NCBI GenBank assembly: GCA_003133485.1
Contig: PKXR01000233.1
Location: forward strand, 9,220 to 14,467
DNA: 5,248 nucleotides
Reading direction: 5' to 3'
Source: Candidatus Dormiibacterota bacterium
GTDB taxonomy: Bacteria; Chloroflexota; Dormibacteria; UBA8260; Bog-877
In this document: positions 4,852 to 5,248 of the stretch, piece by piece
Layout of the letters: the number at the start of each line of letters is the position of its first letter
How positions within the stretch are numbered: the stretch's first letter is position 1
Program-made: the position numbers and the translations under genes
The notes under the pieces: model-generated
Databases searched by the model: none
What the model was told of the DNA's origin: nothing
The model's input: the letters and a program-made list of their open reading frames with translations, nothing else

Positions 4852-5248
4852 ATGTTTCTGGACGAGGTCGAGCTGAGCGTTAGCGCCGGCCGGGGCGGAC
4901 CCGGCTCCGCCAGCATGCACCGCGAGAAGTTCGCTCCCCGAGGGGGTCCGGACGGAGGCGATGGAGGGCGCGGCGGCGATGTGGTGGCGGTGGCTGACAG
5001 CAGTCATAACTCGCTGCAGCGCTTTCAGGTGTCCCGCTCGTTCAAGGCTGCCAGCGGGGGAGCTGGGGGACCTTCCCGTCGCCACGGGGCCGATGGTGAG
5101 CCGAGCATCCTCAGCGTGCCGCCGGGAACCCTGGCCTGGGATGTGAGCACGGGCCAGCTGCTGGCCGACCTGGACCACCCGGGAGCGACCGCTGTGCTGG
5201 CCAAGGGAGGCAAGGGGGGCCGCGGCAACGTCCACTTCGCCAGCCCAA
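4852..5248 (+). CDS. obg: Obg/CgtA GTPase, N-terminal part (runs off window)
   Basis: Obg is an essential GTPase that acts late in 50S subunit assembly and links growth to (p)ppGpp levels. The visible 132 codons make up most of the Obg-fold domain. They start MFLDEVELSVSAGRGGPGSAS, then REKFAPRGGPDGGDGGRGGDV (24-44), VPPGTLAWDVSTGQLLADL (89-107) and AKGGKGGRGNVHFASP (117-132). These are the glycine-rich repeats that build the polyproline-II bundle of the family. The G domain (G1-G5 motifs) and any C-terminal domain lie beyond the window, and no stop occurs before the edge. ATG 4852 gives the canonical N-terminus. It lies 30 bases after the rpmA stop, with no convincing SD (nearest AGGG about 20 bases away), so reinitiation after rpmA is plausible. 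Met at residue 22 replaces the more usual Phe in the SFRREK motif. Confidence 0.95.
   Translation, partial: MFLDEVELSVSAGRGGPGSASMHREKFAPRGGPDGGDGGRGGDVVAVADSSHNSLQRFQVSRSFKAASGGAGGPSRRHGADGEPSILSVPPGTLAWDVSTGQLLADLDHPGATAVLAKGGKGGRGNVHFASP

Noticed and set aside
1..5248. Search for tRNA, rRNA, CRISPR, insertion sequence or long repeats
   Set aside because: No cloverleaf, repeat-spacer pattern, terminal inverted repeats or transposase-like frame was seen on either strand.

Overview
The window is GC-rich, gene-dense bacterial DNA with every gene on the + strand. Start codons are mixed (TTG, GTG, ATG and probably one CTG). The L27 protein begins directly with MAHKKGGG and lacks the cleaved N-terminal extension of Firmicutes. 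Together with the tight operon packing and the very long Lys/Ala/Pro-rich tail on L21, this suggests a high-GC lineage such as Actinobacteriota or a Chloroflexota/Dormibacterota-type group. The sequence alone does not settle which.

Left block (1-3733) is one densely coupled run. It holds the last 14 codons of an upstream gene (stop 44-46); a 417-aa polytopic membrane protein resembling the antiporter-like subunits of complex I and group 4 hydrogenases but without their key charged residues (43-1296); a second, unrecognised 247-aa polytopic membrane protein (1293-2036); a 75-base gap with a small hairpin and a possible 24-codon ORF; a Maf/YhdE-type nucleotide pyrophosphatase (2112-2786); and a lipoprotein with two DUF11-like Ig-fold domains (2783-3733). 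Consecutive genes overlap by 3-4 bases at TTGA, ATGA and CTGA, which points to translational coupling. The lipoprotein probably starts at a CTG codon. The first conventional start, GTG 2888, would delete its signal peptide and lipobox.

Middle (3734-3878, 145 bases): a strong hairpin directly after the lipoprotein stop, a -10-like element, a second hairpin and a good ribosome binding site. This is the likely boundary between the two transcription units.

Right block (3879-5248) is the classic rplU-rpmA-obg order: ribosomal protein L21 with a roughly 120-residue basic low-complexity tail, L27 (start overlapping the end of rplU by 11 bases), and the first 132 codons of the ribosome-assembly GTPase Obg, which runs off the window.

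No tRNA, rRNA, insertion sequence, CRISPR array or convincing minus-strand gene was seen. The most interesting parts are the two-gene membrane module with apparently inactivated proton-channel residues and the hidden CTG-started lipoprotein.
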